From NCBI GenBank assembly GCA_014529385.2, contig CM043962.1:43899598-43963597 (forward strand): a stretch of 64,000 nt of DNA, written 5' to 3'. Every line of letters begins with the position of its first letter. Position 1 is the stretch's first letter. This DNA comes from Adiantum capillus-veneris (Eukaryota; Streptophyta; Polypodiopsida; Polypodiales; Pteridaceae). Both the position numbers and the translations under genes were made by a program. Below are positions 60,891 to 64,000 of the stretch, one piece after another. The notes beneath the pieces are model-generated. The model was not told the origin of the DNA and did not search any database. It saw only the letters and a list, made by a program, of their open reading frames with translations.

Positions 60891-61010
60891 TCACTTTGTG
60901 GGATAAGTGGCATATCCCTCATTCATAGGAGCCTTTCCTTTGCCTTTACCATCACTGGTTTCGGCTTCGTGATCGTGTGATCCACCATAGCGAGTTCTCT
61001 TGGGTGCCAT
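60891..61010 (-). pseudogene. LTR gag exon, diverged copy
   Basis: Minus strand from ATG at 61010: MAPKRTRYGGSHDHEAETSD, then GKGKGKAPMNE and a stop after 39 codons. Matches the ORF at 51494 with one codon missing and most differences at third positions; five codons in a row (HDHEA) differ only synonymously. The stop removes the expected donor context. Confidence 0.6.
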
Positions 61011-61857
61011 TCCCACTACTAGATACTTTATAAGTGTTTTAATTCCAAAACATGTATGTTATTCCACATATCAAACCAAAAACATATGATTTCTTAATCG
61101 TTCCATAATCTTATGATAAACATGCATTATAACTCATACACAAATCACATGATTAATCACTAATATCTACCTACAAGAACAATCCATCATTTTTGTCGGA
61201 CAAAATTCTTGAATATGATTAGCTAATTCATGCAAGCATTTAGGCTACATTGATGAAGAATTGTGCATGTAGTCAACACAATTGATTATGTAATCAAGCA
61301 GTGAGACCTTCTTTACTTTGTAATAGAGAAATTGCCATAAAATAGGTATAATGATTGTTGATTTCCAATCGAGAATAGGTAAATAAGAGTATAGCATTTG
61401 ATAATAGAGTAGCAATTGGAAAGGATTCCAATTGAATAATAATATGGTAGTAATTGGAAAGGATTCCAATTGAGAGAAGAGATTGATATTAACTTGATTA
61501 AATAATAGATTAACATTATCCAAATGTGCTTTGGAGTTATTAATCTCTCAAAACTTTGATGCGATAGTCACCAAGTTGTTTGCCACAGTAGCATAGCTCC
61601 CTTCTCCCAAGTGTGTGTAAAATTGAGTGTAAATGCCCTTTAGATAGTGTTTTGGGGATTTCTTGATGCTCAAGGCATGTCCATACCTCCCTTCCTTGTC
61701 CCCTCTTGCCAAATGAAGAATTAGATGTGTCACAAGCCTCTCACTTACCACTAGAGGTGTCCCAATTTACCCAATTGAGTGATACACCTCATGTACTTAC
61801 TTATGCTTAGAGTCAACATACCATAAGAGATGGGTCCATGGATATGGTCATTTATGG

Positions 61858-61926
61858 TATACATACACATACACATGCACATACATGCCCATGCACATGC
61901 ACATGCACATGCCTACATATGCATAC
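61858..61926. repeat. ACATGC/ACATAC microsatellite
   Basis: About 70 bases of six-base units alternating CATAC and CATGC. Confidence 0.92.
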
Positions 61927-62698
61927 ATTAGACTAAGATGAAAATTAATTGTTTAGAGTGAGCTTGGCTTATCAGAATTCAACTCTAAAAGTTTCTATTA
62001 AAAGACAAGTGACAAATTAAGGTGTCAGATGCACACACCTACTATATTTTAGCATTTTTTTGGAGCACACATCTATTTTTATGGAAATTCAGGACGGGGT
62101 AGATTTTGACGAGACGGTTGCGTTTAGGTGGGTGTAAGCACCTCAAAAGAAATTCCCCAATATGACTCAGGCCTATCTTCAGCACGCTAAAGATAAAGTT
62201 ATGATGAATTTGAGCCTTTCTAACCCAATAACTTTTGTGTAACTCAAATAGGTGCTAATTAAGCTCTGTGGAAAGTTTGAGCTTAAGATGTGGTCCAAAA
62301 GTTCTTTGTGTGCACCCTTTTGTGTAATTTTTGACACAAAAGTGCAACATAATGAAGTGAATATATGATGTGTGAGTCCCAGGTTTATGTAAGGTGTATG
62401 GAGTATATGGAGATCATGCTTGTGCAAATAGATGTGCAAAAAGTACTATGTGTGGGAAATCTTATCTTAGGCACGCCAAAGATAAATATGGCTACTCTTA
62501 GCATTCTTTACCCCCAACTTACTATACATAGCTTTCACTAGTGTAGTGAAGGTCAAATGTTTAAAGATTTCAATCTCATTTATTTGTTGGATGTGGGCAT
62601 CTGTACCATGAAGAAATTGGCTGTATGCACTCCTTTCGAATAGCCCGCATAACAATTTCCTTTCTTTGGGTGTCATTTTTTCACTGGACAATTAAAAA

Positions 62699-62895
62699 AC
62701 AATTTAAATACAATTGCATAGTTTATCAATAGTCTCACACATGTTGGACCATCAAAATATCAGGTTAAAGACATATAACACTTCAAAAAACTATAAAAAA
62801 GACAATTTAAATACAATTGCATACCTTATCGACGGTCTCACACATGTTGGACGATCAAATTATCAGGTTAAAGACATATAACAATACACTTCAAA
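62699..62895. repeat. 103-bp tandem duplication
   Basis: Units at 62699 and 62802 share ACAATTTAAATACAATTGCA, GTCTCACACATGTTGGAC and CAGGTTAAAGACATATAAC. Confidence 0.92.
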
Positions 62896-64000
62896 ACACT
62901 AACACTTCAAAACCCTAAACACTTCAAAATATTGTGTTTGATCATAAGATGAGTTCATAAAACTAGTTTTATGATGAGTCTTAAGATAGAAAAAGCATAA
63001 AAATTTACTGTAATTTTAGCAAAATTTTCATAAATTGAATATAATTTTTCATCAAAAGAAGATTTTTAAAAGATATCAAGACAAAACTTAAGGTTTGTAA
63101 TGCATTGTCATCAACACGCATTACCTAAGCAATTTTTAAGGTTTCAAACTCACAAGCATCTTGTAATTTAAGCCCATCCAAATAAATTTATAGTGCAAAC
63201 TTTCTTGAAAGAAAACATTGCCATGAAAAATTAATGAACGTGTATATATGAATTTCCTAAGGTATTTGTATACAAATATGTGAGATGAATGGAAAAATTC
63301 AGAAGTGGACTAAAACTAATCTTTGATAAATGAAAATTACAACATGAGTAGTTTGTGGGATATGGCATAAATCAATAAATATGCCTTGCATAACCATCAA
63401 GTAGTATCACCTTATATAATAGACTTGGAGATATTTCATATATACAACATAAGACATTGCAAATTTAGATGAATTAAATGTTTCATGTGGACTTTGATTG
63501 TAGTGAAAGATCGACTACCAACTGCTTTGCGAAGGTGCTTTTCATAAGTATAGCTACCATTGAGATTGTACAAATGAGACATGCCATAAATTTAATGAGT
63601 ACTTTAGATAACATTTTATAAGTTGACAAAAGAATTTCTTGATATGTTTTATAGTTAGTACCAAACTAGTGTTAATATACCAAAGATGGTTAACAAAGAA
63701 TTTAACACATATTTGTTACATATTTAAAATTTTATTTTGTTTTTCTATAAATGTATTACGATTTGATATGATATACTTTGATAAATAAAATCAACATAAA
63801 ACATTTATAGACATTGTCGTCTAATGCCCATATGTTTCTTTTGCATGGGGAAGGAAAGTTGGCTCACCATAATGATACTAATATAGTCGTGTAATCGAAG
63901 TAGTACCCATATGATGAGCCAATACTTACCACAAGGACATCATAGTCCCCACATCGCGGAGGTGATGCCCTCACGATAAGCAATGTTTTATAGCCTCCTT

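Larger units (their letters stand above)
60130..61010 (-). repeat. Diverged chromovirus LTR fragment
   Basis: Minus-strand relative of the LTRs at 42055 and 49931. Shared blocks in the same order include GGCAACCTGAGCCA, CACTTTCCACCCCCACACTC, CACCAAGACA, CACTCCTC, GCCCATACA(A/G)CTA, then a short tandem repeat where the other LTRs have theirs, and the small ORF at 60891-61010. Ends undefined. No internal region adjoins it, so it may be a solo LTR. Confidence 0.75.
61011..64000. other. AT-rich intergenic DNA
   Basis: No gene recognised. The first part may still belong to the diverged LTR. CTTATCTT..GGCACGC(C/T)AAAGATAAA-like phrases recur at about 62172 and 62463. Confidence 0.4.

Overview
The window is nuclear DNA of a land plant. 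The only clearly recognisable host gene is the 3' part of a plant-type ferritin (seven exons, 196-1286). Nearly everything else is nested plant LTR retrotransposons, their relics and AT-rich intergenic sequence. The ferritin C-terminus and the style of the elements fit a large, repeat-rich genome, perhaps a non-seed plant, but I cannot name the species.

Layout. 1-1286: ferritin. 2907-5780: small non-autonomous LTR element. 6641-7152: tandem repeats. 7560-7915 and 26126-27060: one old minus-strand Ty3/gypsy gag-protease relic, split by an 18.2-kb minus-strand Ty3/gypsy element (7916-26120) that has both LTRs and a perfect 5-bp target duplication (ACCCC). That element keeps gag, protease, two integrase zinc-binding modules and the integrase core. 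It has lost reverse transcriptase/RNase H, carries a second retropepsin-like domain downstream of integrase, has a long extra coiled-coil ORF before the 3' LTR, and has a repeated 24-bp palindrome in its leader and its 3' spacer. 27131-28240: plus-strand copia relic. 28759-33179: minus-strand copia element (duplication GTAAT) inserted into an LTR-like repeat (28434-33330) whose uninterrupted second copy lies at 39219-39560. 33331-39182: minus-strand chromovirus relic. 42055-52717: plus-strand chromovirus with very long LTRs (about 2.8 kb) and one gag-pol frame broken only by in-frame stops. 57429-57659 and 58867-59816: two possible host gene remnants. 60130-61010: diverged LTR related to the 42-52 kb chromovirus, opposite strand. 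The rest, to 64000, is AT-rich with short repeats.

How the parts relate. The chromovirus LTR contains a short ORF that ends at a splice-donor-like site in phase with acceptors in front of two downstream exons, so gag may be translated from a spliced RNA whose first coding exon lies in the LTR. The same ORF is kept, mostly by synonymous change, in the diverged LTR at 61 kb. In both large elements nearly all premature stops can be explained by C-to-T change at CAA, CAG or CGA codons, and a 150-bp duplication inside the 18.2-kb element gives a direct CAG/TAG comparison. This suggests decay by cytosine deamination in silenced elements.

Limits: no alignment or search could be run. Domain calls rest on motifs read by eye, exon limits on splice consensus, and lineage names on memory of plant retrotransposon families.
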